Assembly: GCA_016927815.1 (NCBI GenBank)
Contig: JAFGLY010000054.1
Span: 1-44,956, forward strand
Length of the DNA: 44,956 nucleotides
Source: Deltaproteobacteria bacterium
Lineage (GTDB): Bacteria > Myxococcota_A > UBA796 > JAFGLY01
Reading direction: 5' to 3'
Shown here: one piece after another, positions 17,803 through 28,363 of the stretch
How positions within the stretch are numbered: position 1 is the first letter of the stretch
How the letters are laid out: every line of letters starts with the position of its first letter
Translations under genes and position numbers: made by a program
The notes under the pieces: model-generated
What the model was told of the DNA's origin: nothing
Seen by the model: only the letters and a program-made list of their open reading frames with translations
The model's database searches: none

Positions 17803-17879
17803 GTGAGTGTAGCTCAGTTGGTTAGAGTGCCAGGTTGTGGCCCTGGAGGTCGTGGGTTCGACTCCCATCACTCACCCCA
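17803..17879 (+). tRNA. tRNA-His (anticodon GTG)
   Basis: Seven-base acceptor stem GTGAGTG/CACTCAC (17803-17809 with 17869-17875). The anticodon loop gives GTG after TT. The T arm GTGGGTTCGACTCCCAT and D arm GCTCAGTTGGTTAGAGT are normal. A G at 17802 faces the discriminator C at 17876, the extra G-1:C73 pair specific to tRNA-His. CCA is encoded (17877-17879). Confidence 0.96.
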
Positions 17880-17901
17880 TTGCCGCGGACCTTCACATGG
17901 T

Positions 17902-17975
17902 GGGCTCATAGCTCAACTAGGCAGAGCAACGGACTCTTAATCCGCAGGTTGGAGGTTCGATTCCTCCTGAGCCCA
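17902..17975 (+). tRNA. tRNA-Lys (anticodon CTT)
   Basis: Acceptor stem GGGCTCA/TGAGCCC (17902-17908 with 17968-17974), discriminator A. The anticodon loop CTCTTAA gives CTT. T arm GGAGGTTCGATTCCTCC. CCA is not encoded. It lies 22 bases after tRNA-His and is probably on the same transcript. Confidence 0.95.
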
Positions 17976-18056
17976 CTCCCCCCTTCCTTCCCGGCAGTGC
18001 GTCCCGCCGCCCGGACGTGCCGCCCCGGCCGACCCGGTCGCCCCGCCGGGCGACGA

Positions 18057-18137
18057 GCGAGAATGGCGGAATGGCAGACGCGCCGGACTTAGGATCCGGT
18101 GGGGCAACCCGTGGGGGTTCGAATCCCCCTTCTCGCA
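18057..18137 (+). tRNA. tRNA-Leu (anticodon TAG)
   Basis: Acceptor stem GCGAGAA/TTCTCGC (18057-18063 with 18130-18136), discriminator A. The anticodon loop CTTAGGA gives TAG. The variable arm is long (TGGGGCAACCCGT), as expected for a class II leucine tRNA. CCA is not encoded. It sits 38 bases upstream of the tig start. Confidence 0.95.
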
Positions 18138-18175
18138 TTCTTCCACCAGCCCCGCAGCACGCACGGATGGAGAGC

Positions 18176-19609
18176 ATGAAAACCCAGGTCGAACGCCTCG
18201 GTGACGTCACCCGGCGCATCCACTTCGAGGTCTCGGCGGAGCGCATCCGCAGCGAGATGGACGCCTCCTACCGAAAGCTCAAGGGGCGGGTGCGGCTCCC
18301 CGGGTTCCGACCGGGCAAGGTCCCGCGGGAGGTCCTCGAGTTGCGCTACAGCCGCCAGGTGCGGGCCGAGGTCGTGTCCTCGCTGGTGCAGGAGGGGTGG
18401 GAGGAGGTCCAGCCCGACCTCCGGGTGCAGGGACGTCCCCAGGTGGAGGAGGGTTCCTTCGATCCGGGCACGGGCTTCACGTTCACCATCACCGTCGAGG
18501 TCAAGCCCGATCTCCAGGTCGAGGACTACCGCGGCCTCGAGGTCACCTGGCCGGAGGTGGAGGTGTCCCAGGATCAGGTCGAGGCCGCCCTGCGCAAGCG
18601 CCTCGAGCAGGCGTCCCGCATCGTAGAGGCGCCAGCCGACGCCGTGGTGGGGCCCGGCCACATCGCCATCGCCGAGGTCCTGCTCAAGGACGGCGAGGAG
18701 GAGGTAGCGCACGAGATCGGCACCGCGGTCCGCATCGGCCAGGATCCCTACCTGCCGGGCGTGGACGACCTTCTCCAGGGCCTGGCCCGCGGCGGAGAGC
18801 GGGAGGGCGAGGTTCGGATCCACGACACGAGCGAACTCGAGTCCTTGAAGGGCCGCACGCTCCAGGCCTACGTCAAGATCCACGACATCCACGAGACCCG
18901 GGCCCCGGAACTGTCCGACGAGGTCGCCCGGGAGCTCGGCTTCGAGGGCGGTGCGAGCGCCCTGCGGGACGCCGTCCGCGAGGAGGTCCGCCGGCCCCTG
19001 GAGGAGCGGGCCCGGCACACCGCACGCCAGTCGCTGCTCAGGCAGATCGTGGACGCGCATCCCATCGAGGTCCCGAAATCCCAGTGGGACCAGCAGACCG
19101 AACTGCTCGTGCTGGAGCGCAAGGTGCTCCACCAGTACGCGGGCCATGCACCGGGCACCCTCGACCTGGGCCCCGAGGTGATGGCCCAGATCCGCGACCG
19201 GGCGCTCTACGCCACCCGCGCCTCGCTCCTGCTCGAAGCCATCGCCGGCCAGGAAGGGATCACGGTCTCCGAGGACGACATGGAGCGCGCCTACCAGCGC
19301 ATCGCCGACGAGCGAGGCCAGCGGGTGGAGGCCATCAAGGGCTACCTGCAGCGCGAGGAGGGTGCAGTGGACACGCTGCGCCTGAGGCTGCTCGAGGAGA
19401 AGTCCCTGGACTGGCTCCTGGAGCAGGCCAGGCCCAAGGGCGATGCGCCCGCCGCGGAACCGCCGGCCGAGGCCCCGGAGAAGAAGCGGGCCACCCGGGC
19501 GAAGAAGCCTGCCCCGGAGGCTGCTGCCCCGGAGGCCGAGGCGCCCAGGAAGAAGCGCGCGCCACGGGCCAAGAAGGCTGCGACGGAGCCCGAGGGAGGC
19601 CAGGAGTAG
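18176..19609 (+). CDS. tig: trigger factor (ribosome-associated chaperone)
   Basis: 477 aa. Trigger factor binds the ribosomal exit tunnel and shields nascent chains. The ribosome-binding signature GFRPGKVP is at residues 43-50, followed by a PPIase-like central region ([30 protein letters not shown]) and the helical C-terminal chaperone domain. Start ATG 18176 has GGAG just upstream; an in-frame ATG at 18167 would add three residues. Residues of about 419-477 are an unusual Lys/Ala/Pro tail ([20 protein letters not shown] and a second [12 protein letters not shown]) resembling histone H1 tails, beyond the normal end of the family. First gene of the tig-clpP-clpX-lon block. Confidence 0.95.
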   Translation: MKTQVERLGDVTRRIHFEVSAERIRSEMDASYRKLKGRVRLPGFRPGKVPREVLELRYSRQVRAEVVSSLVQEGWEEVQPDLRVQGRPQVEEGSFDPGTGFTFTITVEVKPDLQVEDYRGLEVTWPEVEVSQDQVEAALRKRLEQASRIVEAPADAVVGPGHIAIAEVLLKDGEEEVAHEIGTAVRIGQDPYLPGVDDLLQGLARGGEREGEVRIHDTSELESLKGRTLQAYVKIHDIHETRAPELSDEVARELGFEGGASALRDAVREEVRRPLEERARHTARQSLLRQIVDAHPIEVPKSQWDQQTELLVLERKVLHQYAGHAPGTLDLGPEVMAQIRDRALYATRASLLLEAIAGQEGITVSEDDMERAYQRIADERGQRVEAIKGYLQREEGAVDTLRLRLLEEKSLDWLLEQARPKGDAPAAEPPAEAPEKKRATRAKKPAPEAAAPEAEAPRKKRAPRAKKAATEPEGGQE

Positions 19610-19665
19610 CCCGCACGCCCTGCGTGTCGTGGGTTACGACGCTTTCCCCACCGGAGGTGAGAGCC

Positions 19666-20280
19666 GTGCCTAGCGACCGCGCCGAGTACTACATCCCCTT
19701 CGTCGTCGAGCAGAGCCATCGCGGCGAGCGCTCGTACGACATCTACTCCCGGCTGCTCAAGGACCGCATCGTTTTTTTGGGCACCGGTGTGGACGACCCG
19801 GTCTCCAACGTCGTGGTGGCCCAACTGCTCTTCCTCGACAGCGAGGATCCCGAGAAGGACATCTTCCTGTACATCAACTCGCCGGGCGGCTCCATCACCG
19901 CGGGCATGGCCATCTACGACACCATGCACTACGTCCGGGCACCGGTGAGCACCATCTGCGTGGGGCAGGCCGCGTCCATGGGTGCAGTGCTGCTGGCTGC
20001 CGGTACTCCGGGCAAGCGCCGAGCCCTCCCGCACGCCCGGATCCTGATCCACCAGCCCATCGGCGGGTACCAGGGCCAGGCCGCCGACGTGGAGATCCAT
20101 GCCCGGGAGATGCGCCGGGTGCGGGAGGTCATGAACAAGGTGCTGGCCGAGACCACCGGGCAGCCCCTGGAGCGGATCGCCCAGGACACCGACCGCGACC
20201 ACATCATGGATGCCGAACAGGCACTCGCCTACGGGATCATCGATGAGATCATCCAGCCCAGGAACCGCCCTCCGGAGTAG
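19666..20280 (+). CDS. clpP: ATP-dependent Clp protease proteolytic subunit
   Basis: 204 aa serine peptidase that forms two stacked heptameric rings and degrades proteins fed by ClpX. The triad is readable: Ser104 in GQAASMGA, His129 in ILIHQPIGG and Asp178 in DTDRDHIMD. The N-terminus [20 protein letters not shown] is canonical. GTG 19666 is chosen because GGAGGTGA lies just before it and it yields the right family length. It follows tig by 56 bases and precedes clpX by 42. Confidence 0.97.
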   Translation: MPSDRAEYYIPFVVEQSHRGERSYDIYSRLLKDRIVFLGTGVDDPVSNVVVAQLLFLDSEDPEKDIFLYINSPGGSITAGMAIYDTMHYVRAPVSTICVGQAASMGAVLLAAGTPGKRRALPHARILIHQPIGGYQGQAADVEIHAREMRRVREVMNKVLAETTGQPLERIAQDTDRDHIMDAEQALAYGIIDEIIQPRNRPPE

Positions 20281-20322
20281 ACTGGGGTCGTTCCGGGAGA
20301 ACCGCCTGGCCGAGGAGATGCC

Positions 20323-21569
<1,247 letters not shown>

Positions 21570-21579
<10 letters not shown>

Positions 21580-24005
21580 AGTCCAAGGGAAGCGTGTTCT
21601 CCCGCGACCGAAGGGACGGCGGGGAGGCCCCGACGGTGCTGCCCCTCCTGCCTCTGCGCAACCTGGTGCTCTTTCCCGGCCAGGCCGTCCCGCTCATCGT
21701 GGGACGGGACAAGTCCATGCGGGCCGTCCAGGCGGCGTCGGGCCCGATCAAGATGTTGCTCCTGGTCACCCAGAGGGACGCCCAGGTCGTGGACCCCGAG
21801 CCGGACGGCATCTACGAGGTCGGCACCATTGGTCTCGTCGTGCAGGCGCTCAGTCTGCCCGACGGCACCATGCGGGTGCTCGTGGAGGGGCAGCAGCGTG
21901 CGCGCGTGGTGCGCGTGCTGGAAACCGACCCCTCCTTCCAGGCCGAGGTGCGCCCTATCGAGGAGGCACCCGTGGAGGGCGCCGAGATCGAGGCCCTGGT
22001 CCGCTCCGTCAAGGAGGCGTTCGAGGGGTACCAGAGCCTGGCCCGCAGCCTCCCGGCCGAGACGACGGCAGCCATCGCCGCGGTGGAGGATGCGTGCCGC
22101 CTCGCGGATCTGCTCGCCTATCGGCTCTCCTTGAAGATCGAGGAGCAGCAGGCGCTCCTCGAGGAGGTCTCCTGTCGCCTCCGCCTGGAGCGGCTGCTCA
22201 AGCACCTCCAGTCGGAGATCGAGATCCTCCAGGTCGAGCGCAAGATCAAGAGCCGCGTCCGCAAGCAGATCGAGCGCACCCAGAAGGAGTACTACTTAAA
22301 CGAGCGGATGCAGGCGATCCAGCGGGAGCTCGGTGAGAAGGACGAGTTTCGCTCGGAGATCACCGAACTCGAGGAGCGGGCGGCCAAGGTCCGACTTTCC
22401 CCGGAGGCCGAGGAGAAGGTCCAGCGGGAGATCCGCAAGCTGAAGCTCATGCCCCCGATGTCGGCGGAGGCCACGGTCGTCCGCAACTACATCGATTGGG
22501 TGCTCTCGCTGCCCTGGCAGGACTACACCCAGGATCTCCTCGACATCGAGGCGGCCCGGCAGGTGCTCGACGAGGATCACTACGGCTTGAGGAAGGTCAA
22601 GAACCGCATCCTCGAGTACCTGGCCGTGGCCCGCCTCGTGGAGGATCGCAAGGGACCCATCCTGTGCCTCGTCGGGCCGCCCGGGGTCGGCAAGACCTCG
22701 CTCGCCCGGTCCATCGCGCGGGCCACGGGTCGCCGGTTCGTGCGGCAGGCGCTCGGCGGCGTGAGGGACGAGGCCGAGATCCGCGGCCACCGTCGCACCT
22801 ACATCGGGGCCCTTCCCGGAAAGATCCTCCAGTGCATCCGCAAGGCCGGATCCTCCAACCCGGTCTTTTTGCTGGACGAGGTGGACAAGATGTCCATGGA
22901 CTTCCGGGGCGACCCGTCGGCTGCCCTGCTCGAGGTCCTGGATCCTGAGCAGAACCATACCTTCAACGACCATTACCTGGAGATGGACTACGATCTGTCT
23001 CACGTGATGTTCATCTGCACCGCCAACACCGTGGAGGGCATCCCGCCAGCGCTGGTGGACCGGCTCGAGATCCTCCGCATCGCGGGGTACACCGAGGCCG
23101 AGAAGCTGGCCATCGCCCGGAAATACCTCTGGCCGAAACAGATGGCGGCCAGCGGCATCACCGCCGACCAGCTCGTCCTCACCCGAGAGGCGGTCCAGAC
23201 CATCGTCCGCTCCTACACCAAGGAGGCGGGCGTCCGGAACCTGGAACGGGAGATCGCCACGATCTGCCGAAAGGTGGCCCGGCGCGTGGTGGAGGAGGGC
23301 GACGGGTTCCACGCGCGGATCACCCGAGCCAACCTCGGCGCCGTGCTGGGGGTGCCCCGCTACCTCGATCACACGGTCGAGGACCGGGACCTCGTGGGAC
23401 TCGTACACGGGCTCGCGGTGACCTCCTGGGGCGGGGAGACCCTCCAGGTGGAGGTGGCCGTGGTCCCGGGCAAGGGCAACCTCGTGCTCACGGGTCTTCT
23501 CGGGGACTGGCTCAAGGAGTCCGCCACCGCGGCCTTCACGTATGTCCGGTCCCGCGCCGAGCGGCTCGGGATCGCGCCGGACTTCCACGAGAAGAACGAC
23601 TTCCACATCCACTACCCGGGCAACGCCGTCCGTACCGACGGCCCGTCGGCGGGCGTCACCATGGCCACGGCCCTGGTGTCCGCGCTCACGGGCATCCCGG
23701 TGCGCCGGGACGTGGCCATGACCGGCGAGATCTCTCTTCGAGGACGGGTATTGCCGATCGGCGGGCTGAAGGAGAAGACGCTGGCCGCCCACCGCCAGGG
23801 CATCGTCCGCGTGCTCGTGCCCGATCGCAACCTGAAGGATCTGCCCGAAATCCCCAAGGCCGTGCGGGACGCCGTCGAGATCGTGGCAGTGGCCCACATG
23901 GACGACGTCCTGCGCCTGGCGCTCGTGCTGGACGATCCCGATCTCCTCTTCCGGCAGGAGGGGATCTTCGAGGGTCCTGCCGGGGACCCGGCCGTCCCCG
24001 TGTGA
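21570..24005 (+). CDS. lon: ATP-dependent protease La (Lon)
   Basis: 811 aa. An N-terminal substrate-binding domain ([19 protein letters not shown]) is followed by a coiled region, the AAA+ module with Walker [10 protein letters not shown] (about residue 370) and FLLDEVDKM, and the protease domain with the Ser-Lys dyad: Ser693 in DGPSAGVTM and Lys736 in [10 protein letters not shown], 43 residues apart as in E. coli. ATG 21570 lies inside the end of clpX. Lon removes damaged and short-lived regulatory proteins; in myxobacteria Lon paralogues also affect development. Followed by tRNA-Val after a fresh promoter. Confidence 0.97.
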
Positions 24006-24019
24006 GCGGGGTCTTTCGC

Positions 24020-24048
24020 TTGACATCCTTCGGGTCCGCGGGTAGAAC
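24020..24048 (+). promoter_or_regulatory. strong sigma-70 promoter before tRNA-Val/tRNA-Asp
   Basis: Perfect -35 TTGACA (24020-24025), 17-base spacer, -10 TAGAAC (24043-24048), 41 bases before tRNA-Val. This is the best consensus match in the window. Confidence 0.8.
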
Positions 24049-24089
24049 GCGGGGCGTCCGCGGTGCCCTTCCCTGGCGGGTCCGGGTAC

Positions 24090-24162
24090 GGGCGGATAGC
24101 TCAGTCGGGAGAGCAGCAGCCTTACACGCTGCGGGTCGCAGGTTCGAGCCCTGTTCCGCCCA
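24090..24162 (+). tRNA. tRNA-Val (anticodon TAC)
   Basis: Acceptor stem GGGCGGA/TCCGCCC (24090-24096 with 24155-24161), discriminator A. The anticodon loop CTTACAC gives TAC. T arm GCAGGTTCGAGCCCTGT. CCA is not encoded (ACCT follows). Confidence 0.95.
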
Positions 24163-24183
24163 CCTCTCGGGCCCTCTTTCAAC

Positions 24184-24260
<77 letters not shown>

Positions 24261-24314
24261 TCGAGGCCCGCCAGAGCCCATGCTCCAGCGGGCCTCCCCC
24301 CTTCCGGTGGTCCC

Positions 24315-24773
24315 TTGCCGTCCCGCCTCGCCCTCCCCGCTGTCGCCGTCGTCCTGCTGGTCGTCGCGGTGGCGGCCCGGGCCGCCACCACGTGGCCCAC
24401 CCGCAGGCAGGACGACGTCACCGAGGGGCGCATCGTGTACGAGCGCTCCTGCTGGATGTGCCACGGCCGCTACGCAGCGGGCGACGGACCGGCCACCGCC
24501 GCGCTCCAGGCCCGGGTCCCCTCCTTGCTCCACGTGTCCTCCCCCGACCGGCACGACGCCCTCATGGCCGTCATCCAGAACGGTCGGGGCGCCATGCCCG
24601 GGTTCTCCTACACGATCACCCGGCCCTACAGCCGGCGGATCCTCGCCTTCCTCGAGAGCCTCGACGAGGACACGCCCGCACGCGAGGCCGCCGCCCGTGA
24701 AGCGGAGCAGCAGGTGCCCGAGGACGTCAACGGCGAGGGCGTCCCCCTCCGGGGCTTCGAGGGCGTCGAGTAG
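24315..24773 (+). CDS. small monohaem cytochrome c
   Basis: 152 aa exported protein with a hydrophobic signal or anchor (residues about 6-23), a single haem-binding CWMCH (Cys46, Cys49, His50) and a likely axial ligand Met94 in GAMPGF, as in class I cytochromes c. The Glu/Ala-rich tail has no recognised domain. It would carry electrons in the periplasm. No oxidase or other redox gene is adjacent. The start is uncertain: TTG 24315 gives a complete signal sequence but has only a weak ribosome site. The 183 bases after it (24774-24956) hold only the tRNA-Trp promoter. Confidence 0.8.
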   Translation: MPSRLALPAVAVVLLVVAVAARAATTWPTRRQDDVTEGRIVYERSCWMCHGRYAAGDGPATAALQARVPSLLHVSSPDRHDALMAVIQNGRGAMPGFSYTITRPYSRRILAFLESLDEDTPAREAAAREAEQQVPEDVNGEGVPLRGFEGVE

Positions 24774-24916
24774 TCCGCCTGCTTTCTCGGCCCCTCGGGC
24801 GGGTTCGAGGAGGGCCAGGGCAGGCGGTGCCATCACTCACCATGTTTTCAAGAACGACCCGAGTTGTGGCGCCTCCTCCAGCGACCGGATCCTGCCCCGC
24901 TCCTCCGCGGCACGCC

Positions 24917-24945
24917 TTGCCCGACCCGAGGGCCGACGATAGAGC
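24917..24945 (+). promoter_or_regulatory. promoter for tRNA-Trp
   Basis: TTGCCC (24917-24922), 17-base spacer, TAGAGC (24940-24945), 11 bases before tRNA-Trp. The same two boxes recur before the gene at 29733. Confidence 0.6.
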
Positions 24946-24956
24946 CGGAGCGCCGC

Positions 24957-25029
24957 AGGGGCATAGCTCAGTTGGCAGAGCAGCTGATTCCAAATCAGCA
25001 GGTCGTGGGTTCGAGTCCCTCTGCCCCTG
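24957..25029 (+). tRNA. tRNA-Trp (anticodon CCA)
   Basis: Acceptor stem AGGGGCA/TGCCCCT (24957-24963 with 25022-25028), discriminator G. The anticodon loop TTCCAAA gives CCA. T arm GTGGGTTCGAGTCCCTC. The CCA end is not encoded. Confidence 0.95.
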
Positions 25030-25085
25030 CCCGTTCGTCCTCCGAGGTCCGCGTCGGTCTCGAGGGAGCGGCGCCGTGTCGCCTC

Positions 25086-25180
25086 GGCCGGCTTCGAAAT
25101 GAACCGGACCACGGGCCAGGAATTTCCTCTGGAGGATGGAATGTGTCCACCTCCGGGTATATCGGCTGGTTACAACGTCC
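25086..25180 (+). promoter_or_regulatory. AT-richer leader of the triple-HTH gene with possible operator
   Basis: Within the 251-base gap 25030-25280 this stretch is noticeably richer in A and T than its surroundings. It contains the odd palindrome AGGAA-T-TTCCT (about 25119-25129) and TATATC (25158-25163), which could be a -10 box, without a good -35. Binding by the downstream HTH protein itself is only a guess. Confidence 0.3.
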
Positions 25181-25280
25181 AGGAAACGATCCCGGACCCC
25201 CGAGGCGCACGTCCCGAACGGTCACTCCTGGACGGGAAGAGGTCGCCTCCATTTTCCAACCCGCAGTTCGAGGAGAGATC

Positions 25281-26522
25281 ATGGTCCGCCCCAGGAAATC
25301 CACCGGACGTCGAGCCACGAGAAAGCAGGACGAGCCCGACGCCAGCGCTTCCCCCGTCGAGGAGAAGGTCGTCGTGGAGCCCGAGGCCGAGCCCGAGCCG
25401 AAGGCGGAACCCCGTCGTCGCCGTCTCGTCCGGCCGGTCGTGGAGGAACCCGTGGTCGAAGAACCGGTAGAGCCGGCCAGGCGGGCGCAGTCCCACCACA
25501 AGGAACCTGTCAGCGGGAAGACGGAGGTCCGGGAGCGGCGCTCCAAGCTGACCCCCTTCGTGGACATGATCGGGGTGCTCCCCGACGCCGAGGTCGCCAG
25601 GCTGGCCGGCGTGACGCGTTCGGCCGTGCAGCTCCACCGCAACCGGCGGGGCATCCCGCCCGCCCCGTCCGCGGCGGCTGCACCGCCCGAGGCCCCCGTG
25701 GCCGCAGAGCGCCCAGGGGAGCCCGTGCCGGCCGAGCCGCCTGCCGCGCTCGCCAGGGTCGAGCCCGCACCCCTGGTGTTCACGGAGGCGCCGGTACCCG
25801 TCCAGAAGGCGGACAGCGCCGAAGTGCCGACCCCTGGCGAGGCGCCGACCCCTGCCGAAACGGCCTTCGAGCCGGAAGCGCCCGAGGCTGCCCCCGTCGT
25901 GGCGAAGAAGCGCGGCAGGCCCTCGAAGATCGATCAGTACGCCGACCAGCTCGGTGTCGTCCCCGACGAGGAGATCGCCCGGTTGGCCGGGGTGGCGCTC
26001 GTGACGGTCAAGGCCTGGCGCACGAAGAAGGGCCTCTTGACGGAGACGCCCGAGAGCAGGCCCGCGAGACCCCCCAGGATCGCCACCGAGCGCAAGCCCC
26101 GACGGTCCAAGTTGGACGCCTTCGCCGACCGGATCGGCGTCCTGCCCGACGCCGAGGTGGCCGCCCTTGCCGGGGTGACACCGGCCAGTGTCGCCCTGTG
26201 GAGGAGGCGCCACGACGTTCCGGCCGCACGCAGGCGGAAGAGCCTGGAGCCGGTCGTGGAGCCCGAGGCGATCCAGGCGGCCGAGCCGGTCGTGGAGCCC
26301 GAGGCGATCCAGGCGGCCGAGCCGGTCGAGAAGGTGCCGATCGAGCCCGTCTTCACGGGCTCGAAGGCCTTCTTCGTGGTCGCCTCCGACGACAGCGAGT
26401 TCGTCGTGCTGGCCGACGACTTCGCATCGGCGGCGGCGATGGCCGTGCGGAGGCTCGCCCGGTGGAAGCCCGAGGCCCAGGTCGTGGGGCTGGAGTACGC
26501 AGCGGACTTCCTGCCGGAGTGA
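25281..26522 (+). CDS. triple helix-turn-helix / AT-hook protein
   Basis: 413 aa. Three copies of one module of about 39 residues occur at 87-125, 214-252 and 274-313, each built as SKxxxxxDxIGVLPDAEVAxLAGVT plus a basic helix (LHRNRRGI, AWRTKKGL, LWRRRHDV). This is a helix-turn-helix-like pattern. KKRGRPSK at 209-216 is an AT-hook core before module two. Modules are separated by Pro/Ala/Glu-rich linkers, and the N-terminus is basic and acidic in blocks. A compact C-terminal domain (about 356-413, FFVVASDDSEFVVLADDFAS) ends the chain. Inference: an architectural DNA-binding protein. ATG 25281 has GAGGAGAG upstream. Its stop abuts that of the opposite gene. Confidence 0.82.
   Translation: MVRPRKSTGRRATRKQDEPDASASPVEEKVVVEPEAEPEPKAEPRRRRLVRPVVEEPVVEEPVEPARRAQSHHKEPVSGKTEVRERRSKLTPFVDMIGVLPDAEVARLAGVTRSAVQLHRNRRGIPPAPSAAAAPPEAPVAAERPGEPVPAEPPAALARVEPAPLVFTEAPVPVQKADSAEVPTPGEAPTPAETAFEPEAPEAAPVVAKKRGRPSKIDQYADQLGVVPDEEIARLAGVALVTVKAWRTKKGLLTETPESRPARPPRIATERKPRRSKLDAFADRIGVLPDAEVAALAGVTPASVALWRRRHDVPAARRRKSLEPVVEPEAIQAAEPVVEPEAIQAAEPVEKVPIEPVFTGSKAFFVVASDDSEFVVLADDFASAAAMAVRRLARWKPEAQVVGLEYAADFLPE
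26247..26328 (+). repeat. perfect 36-base tandem repeat (2.3 copies) inside the triple-HTH gene
   Basis: Two identical 36-base units (26247-26282 and 26283-26318) plus the first 10 bases of a third. They encode EPVVEPEAIQAA twice. Identity at every third base shows a recent in-frame duplication, and the copy number may vary between strains. Confidence 0.92.
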
Positions 26523-28295
26523 TCATCCTCCCTTGAGCAGCACCAGGGCGCCGCCGCTCTCCGGGTGGCGGAGGACGACCTCCCAGCCTGCGGAGGCCCG
26601 CACCTCGGGATGGACCCGGAGGAGGATCCACGTGGGGGTACGCGGTTCCTGCGCGATCAGGCGATGGCAGGCCTGGGAGACGTGCGCTCCGCCCTTGGGC
26701 GACCAGTCCAGGACCGGGTGCGGCCAGAGCCGCTCTGGGAGCCCGGCCCGGGTGCAGTCGACGACGCGGTCGCGTGGCCTCACCCCGCGACGGATGGCGG
26801 AGGCCGCCTCCGAGTAGGCTCCCGACTGCAGCGAGAAGCCGAGCGTGGTGCCCCGGTGCACCTCGGACCAGAGCGTCCCCGGGGAGCGCGCCCATCCCCA
26901 TGCCGACGCGGCGACCACACAGAGGAGCGCCACGGTGGTCGCCACGCCGCGTGGGGTCCACGGCAGCGCGATCGGCGTCACCGTGGGTTCGCGCCTCGGG
27001 GCACCCGCGAGCCACGCGAGCGCCGCTCCACCGGCCACGGCCATACCGGGCGCGGCCGGCAGGAAGTAGCGGTTCTGCACGCCCAGGATGAAGAGGGCGG
27101 GCGCCAGGGGGAGAAGCGGGGCGAGCACCGCCATGCGTCCACGGCGGACCACGACCAGGCCGAGGGCGACGAGCCCGGCGATGAAAGCCGGATCCACCGG
27201 CGTGGCCCGCTGTCCCCTCACGAGGTTCCCCCGCAGCGTGGATCGGCCGCACGGCCCGACGAAGTCGGCCAGCGTGGGGAGTTCCGGCCCCTTCGGCCCG
27301 CAGCCGTGGGCCGTTTCCCGGGCGTGGAGATCGCGCTGCAGGGCGATCTGCTCCTTGAGGGGGAGGAGATCCACGGGGAGCGCGGCCAGCGAACCGGCGC
27401 CCACGACGAGCGCGACGAGCGCGGCAAGGGCGGTCGTGGCGAGGCGCACCCACGCCCGCCGTCCGACGCCCGCAGAGGACCTCCGCGCCTTCGCCCCGGT
27501 GAGGATCGCGGCGCCCGCCTCTCCCAGGAGGACCAGCCCCGCGATCGCACTGGCGCGCGGATCGGTCGCGTACGCGCAACCGAACGCGGTCCCAGCCAGT
27601 ACGGCCCGCGCCCACGCCGTCCTCCGCCCCACCGGCGGGCCCTCCGATCCTCCGGGCAAGGCGGTTCCGTCGTTTCCAGCCACCTCGGCCGGCCCGAGAG
27701 CCGCGACGGTCCCCAGGAGCAGGAGCGCCGCGAAGAGCGCGTAGGGCGTGCTGGCGATGGCGTGGAGCCGTAGATCGGCCCATCCGACCACGAGCGCAGC
27801 AGCGAGGACCCCGGCCTCGGGACCTGCGATCCGACGGCCGAACAGCGCCGTCAGGGGCACGAGCGCCGTGGCTGAGACCAGAGACACGAGGATCGAGCCC
27901 GCCACGAGGCCGCCCGTGACCCGCGCCGCGGCGAGCGAGGCCCAGGCGTAGCCGGGCCCGCGCCAGCGCTTGTAGTGGCTCCAGTCGTCGGTGGCGACCG
28001 CGACGGCGTTCTTCAGGTAGGACATCCAGTCGGTCCCGGTGGGCCGGTCGAGGTCGAGGACGGGGAGCACGGACGCCACGAAGAGCAGGGTGAGGACCCC
28101 AATCGCCGCGATCTCGACGCCCCGCGACGCCCGGGGGTTCCCTCCGAGCCCGGATACGGCGAGGAGGCCGACTCCGAGCGCGATCTCGGCCGGACGCAGA
28201 CCACCCGGCAGGACCAGGCAGGCGAGCGCGATCGCCGACGCCACCCGGAGGGCGCGTCCCCGCTTCGAGGGTCCCGGGCTGGAGGGGGGTGGCAT
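26523..28295 (-). CDS. polytopic membrane glycosyltransferase-like protein (GT-C/PMT type)
   Basis: 590 aa with roughly a dozen hydrophobic helices and a soluble C-terminal segment from about residue 470. The first large loop holds LDLDRPTGTDWMSYLKNAVA with acidic residues, followed by DDWSHYKRWRGPGYAW, a layout typical of ArnT/PMT-like transferases that take sugars from lipid carriers. No specific substrate can be assigned. ATG 28295 is preceded at 6 bases by TAGGCT and an upstream TTGACC, implying a leaderless mRNA. The stop codon touches that of the triple-HTH gene. Confidence 0.75.
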   Translation of the reverse strand: MPPPSSPGPSKRGRALRVASAIALACLVLPGGLRPAEIALGVGLLAVSGLGGNPRASRGVEIAAIGVLTLLFVASVLPVLDLDRPTGTDWMSYLKNAVAVATDDWSHYKRWRGPGYAWASLAAARVTGGLVAGSILVSLVSATALVPLTALFGRRIAGPEAGVLAAALVVGWADLRLHAIASTPYALFAALLLLGTVAALGPAEVAGNDGTALPGGSEGPPVGRRTAWARAVLAGTAFGCAYATDPRASAIAGLVLLGEAGAAILTGAKARRSSAGVGRRAWVRLATTALAALVALVVGAGSLAALPVDLLPLKEQIALQRDLHARETAHGCGPKGPELPTLADFVGPCGRSTLRGNLVRGQRATPVDPAFIAGLVALGLVVVRRGRMAVLAPLLPLAPALFILGVQNRYFLPAAPGMAVAGGAALAWLAGAPRREPTVTPIALPWTPRGVATTVALLCVVAASAWGWARSPGTLWSEVHRGTTLGFSLQSGAYSEAASAIRRGVRPRDRVVDCTRAGLPERLWPHPVLDWSPKGGAHVSQACHRLIAQEPRTPTWILLRVHPEVRASAGWEVVLRHPESGGALVLLKGG

Positions 28296-28301
28296 GGGGC
28301 G

Positions 28302-28331
28302 AGCCTACCCCCAGGACGCGAAGGGGGTCAA
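28302..28331 (-). promoter_or_regulatory. promoter of the 28295 glycosyltransferase-like gene, probably leaderless
   Basis: On the minus strand TTGACC (28331-28326), 18-base spacer, TAGGCT (28307-28302), then six bases to ATG. Transcription would begin at or next to the start codon. Confidence 0.6.
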
Positions 28332-28363
28332 ACGGCGTGAGGGCACGCCTGGGTGGCGGTGCG

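Noticed and set aside
20281-20322. Separate promoter before clpX
   Set aside because: Only GAGGAG as a ribosome site is evident in the 42 bases; no paired -35/-10 boxes were seen.
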